NCBI RefSeq assembly: GCF_020515695.1
Contig: NZ_JAIWJA010000006.1
Span: 310,001 to 374,000, forward strand
Reading direction: 5' to 3'
Origin: Pseudomonas sp. MWU16-30317
GTDB taxonomy: Bacteria; Pseudomonadota; Gammaproteobacteria; Pseudomonadales; Pseudomonadaceae
DNA: 64,000 nt
Of the stretch, positions 27,094 to 35,412 are shown piece by piece (position 1 is the stretch's first letter; each line of letters starts with the position of its first letter). The notes below the pieces were generated by a model. That model was not told the DNA's origin, searched no databases, and saw only the letters and a program-made list of their open reading frames with translations. Position numbers and translations under genes: made by a program.

Positions 27094-27860
27094 CTCGAAC
27101 AATTCCCCCGGCACCCAGCCACGACGACACCCGCGCGATGATCGCGTCGCTGGCGCCCACGCAACGCCTGACCTCCCGCTCGGCAAGCCGCACGGATGAC
27201 TGGGAAGCCTCGTTGCAGCGGGCAGTCGATGAAACCGACGTGGCGGTGCTGCCTAGCAGCCTGGTCGCGTTCAGCGCGCAGATCTCGCGACAGGACAAGC
27301 ACGACATTCTCCTCTGTCATCAGTTGGTCCAGATACTCATGCGCGCCGCCCGGGAGCGTGAGGCCACGGACGATTGGTTTGCCTATTACAAAAGAAGGCT
27401 GGAGTTTCTCGGCTGGTACGAGCTGTACCTGCCCGATTCCGGAACATCCTCCAGTTATCTGCCTGCCGATGACATCAGCCCGGTGACGTTGCAGGCGGTC
27501 AAGGACATCGGCCTGCCCGGTAGCGGACTGCAAGCGCCAGCCCTGCAACGGCTGGAGCAGGACCAAGCGGCACAACGCGTGATGGTGCGCAATACGGTGG
27601 TCGGGCAATCGGCGGTGTACCGCTTCTTGCCGAGCATGACGGGGGCCAATGGCATGGTCGAAGCGTTGTTGTATCAGCGCCAGTTCCAGGATCAGCGCAC
27701 GATGACCAAAGGCCGTTTTTTTTCGCAGATCACCACGACGCAACAGGTCGAGGAGCGCTTGGCGGTGATCGCGTTTCGTCCGGGGCATTTCGAACGACAT
27801 CGGCAACAGGTGCTCGACACTCTGCGCCAACAGATCGAAACCCGGATCTATCCGTTGTAA
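27090..27860 (+). CDS. Paralog 5 of the five-gene family
   Basis: 256 residues, start overlapping the stop of paralog 4. A disordered-looking N-terminus of about 45 residues precedes the helical block RQDKHDILLCHQLVQILMRAA and W96-x11-G108-W109 (DDWFAYYKRRLEFLGW). The C-terminal beta-like region is AVYRFLPSMTGANGMVEALLYQRQF, with closing helix HRQQVLDTLRQQIETRI. It converges on retS with only three bases between stops, so there is no room for separate terminators. Function unknown. Confidence 0.83.
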   Translation: MTRTIPPAPSHDDTRAMIASLAPTQRLTSRSASRTDDWEASLQRAVDETDVAVLPSSLVAFSAQISRQDKHDILLCHQLVQILMRAAREREATDDWFAYYKRRLEFLGWYELYLPDSGTSSSYLPADDISPVTLQAVKDIGLPGSGLQAPALQRLEQDQAAQRVMVRNTVVGQSAVYRFLPSMTGANGMVEALLYQRQFQDQRTMTKGRFFSQITTTQQVEERLAVIAFRPGHFERHRQQVLDTLRQQIETRIYPL

Positions 27861-27863
27861 GCG

Positions 27864-30638
27864 TCAGCCTTGCTGGATTTCGTCCTGGCGGGTATCGCGT
27901 TGCGCCACCCAGTGCTCGATCACCTCGCGCAACTGCGACAGCTCCACCGGCTTGGCCATGTGGCCATCCATGCCGGCCAGACGCGCGCGTTCCTTGTGCT
28001 CGCTGAGGATATGCGCGGTCAGGGCCACCACGGGGGTGCGCACTCGTTGATGGCCCATTTCCCAGGCACGCAGCTGCGCGGTGGCGCTGAAGCCGTCGAG
28101 GATGGGCATCTCGCAATCCATCAGCACCAGGTCGTAGCGCTGCGACTTCATGGCCAGCAAGGCTTCTTCGCCGTTGCTGGCGGTGTCGGGCTGCAGATTG
28201 AGCTTGCCGAGCATGCCGCGGATGACCTTGGTGGAAATGGTGTTGTCTTCGGCCACCAGAATGCGGAAGTCGTTCGGCACGTCAGGGGCCGGTGCTGCCG
28301 GCAGGTACGTCGCGAACTCGGGCGGCGGCGCGCTGTGGCGCTGCGCCAGTTCGTCGGCCAGGGTAGTGCGCAGCGTATAGCCGGCCACCGGCTTGGCAAG
28401 GATGCGTTTGATCCCGGCGTTGCGGGCGATGATCTTGCTGGGAGCGTTGCTGATACCGGTGAGCATGATCACCAGGATATCGTGGTTCAGGCTCGGGTCT
28501 TCCTTGATCTTGGCGGCCAGTTGCATGCCGGTCATGCCAGGCATGTTCTGGTCCAGCAGTACTACATCGAAGTAGTCGCGCAGATGCGCCTTGGTGCGCA
28601 GCAGGGCGAGGGCTTCCTTGCCTGAGGCTACGGCGCTGACGTTCAGGCCCCAGGCGCTGCACTGCTGCACCAGCACCTTGCGGCAGGTGTCGTTGTCGTC
28701 GACCACCAACACCCGCGCGTCGCGCAGCGAGGCATCCAGATCCGACGGCGCCTGCTCCAGGCGCAGTGGGTCCAGCGGCAGCGTCAGCCAGAAGGTACTG
28801 CCCTGCTGGCTGCCGGTCTTGATGCCGAACTCGCCTTGCATGAGCATGATCAACTGCCGCGCAATCACCAGCCCCAGGTGGCCGCCCAGCGTGTTGCTGG
28901 CCAGCAGGTCCTGGCTGCGCAGTTCGGTGTGCAGCAAGGCGTCGCGCTCGGCATCGGGTAGCGGCTCGCCACTGTCTTGCACGGCGATGCGCAGACGCGG
29001 TTGACCGGCGCGCTGATCGAGCGCCACCACCAGCAATACTTCGCCCTGTTCGGTCTTGCGCAGCGCGTTGTCGAGCAAACTGAGCAGGGCCTGGCGCAGG
29101 CGCGTCGGGTCGCCGCTGATCACCCGCGGGACCTGCGGCTGGGTAAAGCTGATGAGCTCGACGTTCTGCTGCTCGGCCTTGGCGCGGAAGATGTTCAGGC
29201 AGTCCTCGATCAGCGCATTGAGATCGAACTGCACGTCGTCGAGCTCGATCTGCCCGGATTCGATCTTGGAGATGTCGAGGATCTCGTTGATCAAGGTCAG
29301 CAGCTCATTACCGGCGCTGTGAATGGTCTGCACGTAATCGCGCTGGTTGACCGACAGCGGCGTGCCCAGGAGCAATTCGGTCATGCCCAGCACGCCATTC
29401 ATAGGGGTACGGATTTCGTGGCTCAGGGAGGCGAGGAATTCGGCCTTGGCGTTGATTTCAGCGGTGCTGGCGGCGAGTTCGCGGCTGGCGCTCACCCGGT
29501 CCTCGTTGATGCTGCGCAGGCGCTCGCTCAGGGCCACGTTGAGAATGGTGCCGGAGATCACGGCGAAACCGACGAGGGTGAAGATCAGCCACTGCGTCGG
29601 GGTGCGGGTCAGGCCTAGCAGGGCAGGCACCACCACCAGGATGGCCAGATTGACCAGCAGCATGGCCAGGGTAAACAGCCGCGCCGGCCGGTAGCCCGCT
29701 TGCCAGTGCCAGGCCGCGATCAACAGCATGGTCACCGAGCCCATGCCGACGAAGCCGTAGGTCATGAGATTCATGGGCAGGGCATCAATGAACAGCAGCA
29801 ACAGGCTGCCCACGCCAATCAGCAGTATTTGCGCGTACAGCAGCCGGGTCAGGGGCAGATGGCTGCGCGGAGTGAAAAAACGCTGAGTGAACATCAGCCC
29901 GCAGATCACCGCCAACAGCATGGTGACGTAGGCGGCGGGCGTTTGGGCCGGGCTCCATTTGAGCAACACTGGCGAGACCAGATTCATCAGCAGCATGCCG
30001 GTCAGCAACAGCATCAACTGACTGCCGGCCAGCCAGAACGAAGAGCTGGAGCGGCCGTAGCCGTAGCGGACCAGGTTGTGCAGCGCGATCATGAACAGTG
30101 CGCCGAACAGCAGGCCGAATAACATCGGCTCGCGCTGATCGCTGGCTGCGGCCAGCGCTGTTTCGAGGGTGATGCTGGGCCTGAGCTGATGTTCCGACAC
30201 CATGCGCACATAGACGTCCAGCGGCCTCTGGCTGATCGGCAGGGCTAACAGGCGGTCGGTGCTGGTGGGGAAGGGGTCACCAGCGGCATGGGTACTGCCA
30301 GCCTGGCTCTGGCGGACCACAAAATCGCCATCGAGCACGTAGAGGTCGAGCTTGTTCAGGTCCGGGGCATAGATGCGCAGCAATTGCTGATCGTTGCCCG
30401 GCGCCAGGTGGTAATGCAACCACAACGCCTCGTCGGGCCGCGCGGCGTTCAGGTCGCGCAACTCGATGGGGCTGAATTCGTTTTGATAGCGTTGCGAACG
30501 AACGTCGCTTAACTGCAGGTTAGCCTGCCCATCGAGCAATACCGACCAGCCGCTGCTCTGTTCGGCATGCACCGAGCAGAGGCAGAGCATGGCCAGCAAG
30601 CTGACGATGAGAGTAATGGCGTTCCTGGGCCTGCGCAC
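27864..30638 (-). CDS. retS: Hybrid sensor kinase RetS
   Basis: 924 residues from a GTG at 30638 with AAGGGA seven bases upstream. Order: signal peptide (1-25), periplasmic DISMED2 domain (about 30-165), seven membrane helices (about 172-370), histidine-kinase domain with phospho-acceptor H407 (LSHEIRTPMNG), ATPase domain (about 510-620), and two receivers with D696 and D841. These three residues correspond to H424, D713 and D858 of P. aeruginosa RetS, each shifted by 17. The ATPase G-box reads DSGEPL and lacks the usual second glycine, consistent with RetS acting by binding GacS rather than phosphorylating. The neighbour purD is also conserved with P. aeruginosa. RetS blocks GacS and so holds the Rsm switch in the RsmA-active state. 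Confidence 0.94.
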   Translation of the reverse strand: MRRPRNAITLIVSLLAMLCLCSVHAEQSSGWSVLLDGQANLQLSDVRSQRYQNEFSPIELRDLNAARPDEALWLHYHLAPGNDQQLLRIYAPDLNKLDLYVLDGDFVVRQSQAGSTHAAGDPFPTSTDRLLALPISQRPLDVYVRMVSEHQLRPSITLETALAAASDQREPMLFGLLFGALFMIALHNLVRYGYGRSSSSFWLAGSQLMLLLTGMLLMNLVSPVLLKWSPAQTPAAYVTMLLAVICGLMFTQRFFTPRSHLPLTRLLYAQILLIGVGSLLLLFIDALPMNLMTYGFVGMGSVTMLLIAAWHWQAGYRPARLFTLAMLLVNLAILVVVPALLGLTRTPTQWLIFTLVGFAVISGTILNVALSERLRSINEDRVSASRELAASTAEINAKAEFLASLSHEIRTPMNGVLGMTELLLGTPLSVNQRDYVQTIHSAGNELLTLINEILDISKIESGQIELDDVQFDLNALIEDCLNIFRAKAEQQNVELISFTQPQVPRVISGDPTRLRQALLSLLDNALRKTEQGEVLLVVALDQRAGQPRLRIAVQDSGEPLPDAERDALLHTELRSQDLLASNTLGGHLGLVIARQLIMLMQGEFGIKTGSQQGSTFWLTLPLDPLRLEQAPSDLDASLRDARVLVVDDNDTCRKVLVQQCSAWGLNVSAVASGKEALALLRTKAHLRDYFDVVLLDQNMPGMTGMQLAAKIKEDPSLNHDILVIMLTGISNAPSKIIARNAGIKRILAKPVAGYTLRTTLADELAQRHSAPPPEFATYLPAAPAPDVPNDFRILVAEDNTISTKVIRGMLGKLNLQPDTASNGEEALLAMKSQRYDLVLMDCEMPILDGFSATAQLRAWEMGHQRVRTPVVALTAHILSEHKERARLAGMDGHMAKPVELSQLREVIEHWVAQRDTRQDEIQQG

Positions 30639-30735
30639 GGCGAAATCCCTTCGTGAGTAAATGCCTTTTGTAACTATGCGCGGCGCTTCAAGCGCATGGC
30701 AAGTGCACTATAGCGCTTGGCCGGTGCCGTGGCGC

Positions 30736-30763
30736 AGGGCGCGAGCGGGTGAGCGCGCGCCCT
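30736..30763 (-). terminator. GC-rich hairpin after purD
   Basis: AGGGCGCG and CGCGCCCT form an 8-bp stem about 17 bases downstream of the purD stop, in the 141-base gap before retS. No T-run, so termination is uncertain. The gap must also hold the retS promoter. Confidence 0.35.
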
Positions 30764-30779
30764 GAGCCGCGTCAGGAGT

Positions 30780-32075
30780 TTACAGCGAATCTTCGCCACG
30801 CTCGCGAGCAATTGCCCGGTAGCCGATGTCGTCACGATAGAAGCATCCAGCCCAATCGATTTTGTCTGCCAATTCATAGGCTTGCGCCTGAGCATCAGCC
30901 ACGCTGCGGCCCAGCGCCGTGGCGCAGAGCACGCGACCGCCAGCGGTCACCACCTGGCCGTCAACCAATGCGGTGCCGGCGTGGAATACTTTGCCTTCCA
31001 GACTGGCGGCAGCCTCCAGGCCGGTGATCGCGGCGCCCTTGGCGTAATCGCCCGGGTAGCCGCCTGCGGCCAGCACCACGCCCAGGCTTGGGCGCGGGTC
31101 CCACTGCGCTTCGACTTTGTCCAGCGCTTGCGCCAGTGCAGCCTCGACCAGCAATACCAGGCTCGACTGCAGGCGCAGCATGACCGGTTGGGTTTCCGGG
31201 TCGCCAAAGCGGCAGTTGAACTCGATGACCTTGGGGTTGCCGGCTTTGTCGATCATCAAGCCTGCATAGAGGAAACCGGTGTAGACGTTGCCTTCATCGG
31301 CCATGCCGCGCACGGTCGGCCAGATCACCAGGTCCATGACCCGCTGGTGGACGTCGGCGGTCACCACTGGCGCCGGGGAATAAGCGCCCATGCCGCCGGT
31401 GTTCGGGCCGCTGTCGCCGTTGCCGACGCGCTTGTGGTCCTGGCTGGTGGCCATAGGCAGGACGTTCTTGCCGTCGACCATGACGATAAAGCTGGCTTCT
31501 TCGCCATCGAGGAACTCTTCGATGACCACCCGCGAACCGGCGTCACCGAAGGCGTTGCCGGCGAGCATGTCGCGCACGGCATCTTCGGCTTCAGTCAGGG
31601 TCATGGCGACGATCACGCCTTTACCGGCCGCCAGGCCGTCGGCCTTGATGACGATCGGTGCGCCTTTTTCACGCAGGTACGCCAGCGCCGGCTCGATTTC
31701 GGTGAAGTTCTGATAGTCAGCGGTGGGGATCTTGTGGCGCGCCAGGAAATCCTTGGTAAAGGCTTTCGAACCTTCCAGTTGCGCGGCACCGGCAGTCGGA
31801 CCGAAGCAGTCCAGGCCGCGGCTGCGGAACAGGTCGACGACGCCAGCCACCAGCGGTACTTCCGGGCCGACGATGGTCAGCGAGACATTTTTCTCGGCAA
31901 AATCGGCCAGCTGTTCCAGCGCGAGCACGTCGATGGCGACGTTTTCGCATTTCGCTTCGATGGCGGTACCGGCGTTGCCGGGGGCGACGAAGACTTTCTC
32001 GACGCGGGGGTCTTGAGCGACTTTCCAGGCCAGGGCGTGTTCACGTCCGCCGCTGCCGATGATCAATACGTTCAA
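30780..32075 (-). CDS. purD: Phosphoribosylamine-glycine ligase PurD
   Basis: 431 residues from a TTG at 32075 (MNVLIIGSGGREHALAWKVAQ), with GGAG seven bases upstream; the open frame continues about 40 codons upstream but is not family sequence. ATP-grasp enzyme making glycinamide ribonucleotide in purine synthesis. Visible motifs are GSGGREHALAW at the start, KADGLAAGKGVIVA near 145, and EFNCRFGDPETQPVM near 285. The gap to purH holds a dispersed repeat. Confidence 0.97.
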   Translation of the reverse strand: MNVLIIGSGGREHALAWKVAQDPRVEKVFVAPGNAGTAIEAKCENVAIDVLALEQLADFAEKNVSLTIVGPEVPLVAGVVDLFRSRGLDCFGPTAGAAQLEGSKAFTKDFLARHKIPTADYQNFTEIEPALAYLREKGAPIVIKADGLAAGKGVIVAMTLTEAEDAVRDMLAGNAFGDAGSRVVIEEFLDGEEASFIVMVDGKNVLPMATSQDHKRVGNGDSGPNTGGMGAYSPAPVVTADVHQRVMDLVIWPTVRGMADEGNVYTGFLYAGLMIDKAGNPKVIEFNCRFGDPETQPVMLRLQSSLVLLVEAALAQALDKVEAQWDPRPSLGVVLAAGGYPGDYAKGAAITGLEAAASLEGKVFHAGTALVDGQVVTAGGRVLCATALGRSVADAQAQAYELADKIDWAGCFYRDDIGYRAIARERGEDSL

Positions 32076-32097
32076 AGCACGCTCCTTCGGAGGTAGT

Positions 32098-32246
32098 TGA
32101 AAGCTGCAAGCTACAAGCTGCAAGTAAAAGCGAATGGGGTGCTCTTGATTGCAGCTCATGGCCATGAATGTGGGAGCTGCAACTGGAAGCAGGACCAACA
32201 CCGCTCTGCCTCCACTTGCAGTTTGAAACTTACAGCGTGAACCTGC
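32098..32246. repeat. Dispersed AGCTGCAAGCT-type repeat (purD-purH gap)
   Basis: AAGCTGCAAGCTACAAGCTG and CAAGTAAAAGCGAATG closely match the element at 6338-6432. Later inverted pieces (GGAGCTGCAACTGGAAGCAG, CCACTTGCAGTTTGAAAC) suggest a folded transcript. The gap has no gene. Confidence 0.6.
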
Positions 32247-32248
32247 TT

Positions 32249-33856
32249 TTAATGGCGGAAGTGGCGCATACCGGTGAACACCATCGCGATGCCGGCTTCG
32301 TCGGCCGCGGCAATCACTTCGGCGTCACGCATCGAACCGCCCGGCTGGATCACCGCGGTGATACCCACTTTAGCCGCGTTATCGATACCGTCGCGGAACG
32401 GGAAGAACGCGTCCGAGGCCATCACCGCACCCTGTACCTGCAAGCCGGCGTGCTCGGCCTTGATGGCGGCGATGCGTGCGGAGTTGACGCGGCTCATCTG
32501 GCCGGCGCCAACACCGATGGTCTGGCGGTTCTTGGCGTAGACGATGGCGTTGGACTTGACGTACTTGGCCACTTTCCAGGCGAAGATCAGGTCGTGGATT
32601 TCGGTCTCGGACGGAGCGCGCTGAGTGACGATCTTCAAGTCGTCGGCGCCGATCATGCCGATGTCACGGCTCTGCACCAGCAGGCCGCCGTTGACGCGTT
32701 TGTAATCCCAGGCAGCGGCGCGATCCTGTGCCCAATCACCGCACACCAGCAGGCGCACGTTGGCTTTGGCGGCGATCACCGCGCGGGCCGCTTCGCTGAC
32801 GCTCGGGGCGATGATCACTTCGACGAACTGGCGCTCGACGATGGCCTTGGCGGTCTCGGCGTCCAGCTCGCGGTTAAAGGCGATGATGCCGCCGAAAGCC
32901 GACTCGGTGTCGGTGGCGTACGCCAGCTCGTAGGCCTGGCGGATACCGCCTTCGGCATCCGGGCAGACTGCCACGCCGCACGGGTTGGCGTGCTTGACGA
33001 TCACGCAGGCCGGCTTGACGAAGCTCTTCACGCACTCCAGCGCAGCGTCGGTATCGGCGACGTTGTTGTAGGACAATTCCTTGCCCTGCAGCTGGGTAGC
33101 GGTGGCGATGCCGACTTCGGCTGGCTTGGCTTCAACGTAGAACGCCGCGCTCTGGTGCGGGTTCTCGCCGTAGCGCATTTCCTGGGCCTTGACGAACTGG
33201 CTGTTGAAGGTGCGCGGGAATTCGCTGCGGCCTTCTGTGCTCAGGGTTTCGGCGGCCTGGTTCACGGTGCCCATGTAGTTGGCGATCATGCCGTCATAGG
33301 CGGCAGTGTGTTCGAAGGCCTTGAGCATCAGGTCGAAGCGCTGCGCGTAGGTCAGGCCGCCGGCCTTGAGGCTGGTCAGGACGTTGGCGTAGTCGCTGGC
33401 GTTGACCACGATGGCCACGTCTTTGTGGTTCTTGGCGGCCGAGCGGACCATGGTCGGGCCGCCGATGTCGATGTTCTCGATGGCGGTCGGCAGGTCGCAG
33501 CCCGGCTTGGAAATGGTCGCTTCGAAGGGGTACAGGTTGACCGCTACCAGATCGATCGGCTTGATGCCGTGCTCGCTCATGATGGCGTCGTCGATGCCGC
33601 GACGGCCAAGGATGCCGCCGTGGATTTTCGGGTGCAGGGTCTTCACCCGGCCGTCCATCATTTCCGCGAAGCCGGTGTAGTCCGCCACTTCGACTGCGGC
33701 GACGCCATTGTCGCGCAGCAGTTTGAAGGTGCCGCCGGTCGACAGGATCTCGACGCCGAGGCTTTCGAGCTCGCGGGCGAACTCGAGAATCCCGGTCTTG
33801 TCGGAAACGCTGATCAAGGCGCGGCGGATCGGCAGTCGGGTGGTCTGGTCGGTCAT
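32249..33856 (-). CDS. purH: Bifunctional AICAR transformylase / IMP cyclohydrolase PurH
   Basis: 535 residues from the ATG at 33856 (MTDQTTRLPIRRALISVSDKTG), the family length, with GGAA about seven bases upstream; an ATG four codons earlier is possible. The cyclohydrolase part (1-200) has ILSTGGTFKLL and HPKIHGGILGRR. The transformylase part has VKHANPCGVAVC and AFGGIIAFNREL. It catalyses the last two steps of IMP synthesis. Separated from fis by a bidirectional terminator. Confidence 0.98.
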   Translation of the reverse strand: MTDQTTRLPIRRALISVSDKTGILEFARELESLGVEILSTGGTFKLLRDNGVAAVEVADYTGFAEMMDGRVKTLHPKIHGGILGRRGIDDAIMSEHGIKPIDLVAVNLYPFEATISKPGCDLPTAIENIDIGGPTMVRSAAKNHKDVAIVVNASDYANVLTSLKAGGLTYAQRFDLMLKAFEHTAAYDGMIANYMGTVNQAAETLSTEGRSEFPRTFNSQFVKAQEMRYGENPHQSAAFYVEAKPAEVGIATATQLQGKELSYNNVADTDAALECVKSFVKPACVIVKHANPCGVAVCPDAEGGIRQAYELAYATDTESAFGGIIAFNRELDAETAKAIVERQFVEVIIAPSVSEAARAVIAAKANVRLLVCGDWAQDRAAAWDYKRVNGGLLVQSRDIGMIGADDLKIVTQRAPSETEIHDLIFAWKVAKYVKSNAIVYAKNRQTIGVGAGQMSRVNSARIAAIKAEHAGLQVQGAVMASDAFFPFRDGIDNAAKVGITAVIQPGGSMRDAEVIAAADEAGIAMVFTGMRHFRH

Positions 33857-33890
33857 TTCAGTTTCCATTTAAAGCAGGGAAAGTCAGCAA

Positions 33891-33920
33891 AAAAGGCGAG
33901 CTCATCACGAGTCGCCTTTT
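33891..33920 (-). terminator. Rho-independent terminator after fis
   Basis: AAAAGGCGA and TCGCCTTTT pair, with CTC/GAG extending the stem around an ATCAC loop. It lies 17 bases after the fis stop, and the A/T flanks allow action in both directions, though purH is also on the minus strand and begins beyond it. Confidence 0.85.
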
Positions 33921-33937
33921 CTGGTTTGAATGCATGC

Positions 33938-34258
33938 TTAAAGCAGATCGTACTGTTTGAGCTTCTTGCGCAGGGTGCCACGATTGAGGCCGAGCATTTC
34001 GCTGGCTTTGGTCTGGTTGCCCTTGACGTAGTTCATCACGCTTTCGAGCAACGGGGCTTCGACTTCGGAGAGCACGAGGTTGTACACATCCGTGACGGCT
34101 GCGCCTTCTAGGTGCGCGAAATAATTGTGCAGCGCCTTCTCGACACTGCCGCGAAGGGTCTGACCCTCTTCGCTAGGCGTGTTGAGGTGCTGTTTCAAAT
34201 TGACGTTGTCGCTCACGGGTGTTGTTCCACTCACTAATGTCTCGGTCATCATGGTCAT
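33938..34258 (-). CDS. fis: DNA-binding protein Fis
   Basis: 106 residues, normal for Pseudomonas Fis. The C-terminal helix-turn-helix reads GNQTKASEMLGLNRGTLRKKLKQY and is almost invariant in the family. Nucleoid-associated protein that bends DNA and acts on stable-RNA and virulence promoters. Its ATG overlaps the dusB stop by four bases: the classical dusB-fis operon. Confidence 0.97.
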   Translation of the reverse strand: MTMMTETLVSGTTPVSDNVNLKQHLNTPSEEGQTLRGSVEKALHNYFAHLEGAAVTDVYNLVLSEVEAPLLESVMNYVKGNQTKASEMLGLNRGTLRKKLKQYDLL

Positions 34259-35268
34259 GCGGCCACCCCATTTCCGTCCTTTGTTGCCAGGCTCTCGTGA
34301 TGTTCGCTGAAAAACGCGCGAACATTGGCCCTTTGTGCCGCCGTATCGTCCAGCGTGTTGAAGCGGCTACGGAACTCGCGGGCGCCCGGCAGGGTGGCCA
34401 GGTACCAGCCAACGTGCTTGCGCGCGATACGCACACCCATCACGTCACCGTAAAACTCATGCAGCGCGGCCAGGTGCTCTAGCAGGATGCATTCCACTTC
34501 ACTCAGTTGCGGCGCCGGCAGTTTTTCACCCGTACGCAGGTAGTGCTCTATTTCTCGAAAAATCCATGGCCGGCCCTGCGCCGCCCGGCCGATCAATACA
34601 CCGTCGGCACCGGTCGCTTGCAGCACGTGACGGGCTTTTTCTGGCGAATCGATGTCGCCATTGGCGAATACCGGGATCGACACGGCCTGCTTGATCGCTG
34701 CGATGGTGTCGTACTCGGCCTCCCCGGTGTACAGGTCGGCGCGAGTGCGGCCATGCACGGCCAGCGCGGTAATACCCGCCTGTTCGGCGATTCTTGCCAC
34801 GGTGAGGCCGTTCTTGTTGTCCCGGTCCCAGCCCGTGCGAATTTTCAAGGTCACCGGTACATCCACCGCGGCAACCACCGCCTGGAGAATCTCCTCTACC
34901 AGGGCTTCGTCCTTGAGCAGCGCAGAACCCGCCGCCTTGTTGCACACCTTCTTGGCTGGGCAACCCATGTTGATATCGATGATCTGCGCACCCAGCTCGA
35001 CGTTGGCCCGGGCCGCCGCGGCCAGCATCTGCGCATCGCCACCGGCGATCTGTACCGAGCGGGGCTCGGGATCGCCATCGTGGATCATGCGCAGACGCGA
35101 CTTGCGGGTGTTCCACAGGCTCATGTCACTGCTGACCATTTCCGAAACCACCAGGCCTGCACCCAGTCGTCGGCAAAGCTGACGAAAGGGCTGGTCCGTG
35201 ACCCCGGCCATGGGGGCCAGGATCAAACCATTGCTGACTGTGTAAGGGCCGATGCGTACCGCCGACAT
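34255..35268 (-). CDS. dusB: tRNA-dihydrouridine synthase DusB
   Basis: 337 residues from the ATG at 35268 (MSAVRIGPYTVSNGLILAPMAGVTDQPFRQL), with AGGGA about eight bases upstream; the longer open frame upstream is not family sequence. FMN-binding barrel; the catalytic cysteine is in NMGCPAKKVCNK near residue 100, followed by VTLKIRTGWD and GRAAQGRPWIF. It reduces uridine at position 17 of tRNA. First gene of the dusB-fis operon. Confidence 0.97.
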   Translation of the reverse strand: MSAVRIGPYTVSNGLILAPMAGVTDQPFRQLCRRLGAGLVVSEMVSSDMSLWNTRKSRLRMIHDGDPEPRSVQIAGGDAQMLAAAARANVELGAQIIDINMGCPAKKVCNKAAGSALLKDEALVEEILQAVVAAVDVPVTLKIRTGWDRDNKNGLTVARIAEQAGITALAVHGRTRADLYTGEAEYDTIAAIKQAVSIPVFANGDIDSPEKARHVLQATGADGVLIGRAAQGRPWIFREIEHYLRTGEKLPAPQLSEVECILLEHLAALHEFYGDVMGVRIARKHVGWYLATLPGAREFRSRFNTLDDTAAQRANVRAFFSEHHESLATKDGNGVAA

Positions 35269-35412
35269 TGGGTCTTCCCTGTTGTGGGGCAGGATCAGGA
35301 GAGTTCGAAAAAGGGTTGGCATAATACCCGCTCTCGATGACTGGATAAAGATCGATTTGGATAAAATCTGAACAGTTGTTCGCGAATGCCAAGCCGTTTG
35401 AGGGTGTGCGGG

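Noticed and set aside
27090..27860. The five-gene family as R-body (Reb) proteins
   Set aside because: Reb proteins are about 70-120 residues with a different conserved pattern; these are twice as long and share the W-x11-GW core instead.
30780..32201. Longer PurD starting near 32201
   Set aside because: The additional residues lie in a dispersed repeat, and the TTG with GGAG at 32075 gives the canonical MNVLIIGSGG.
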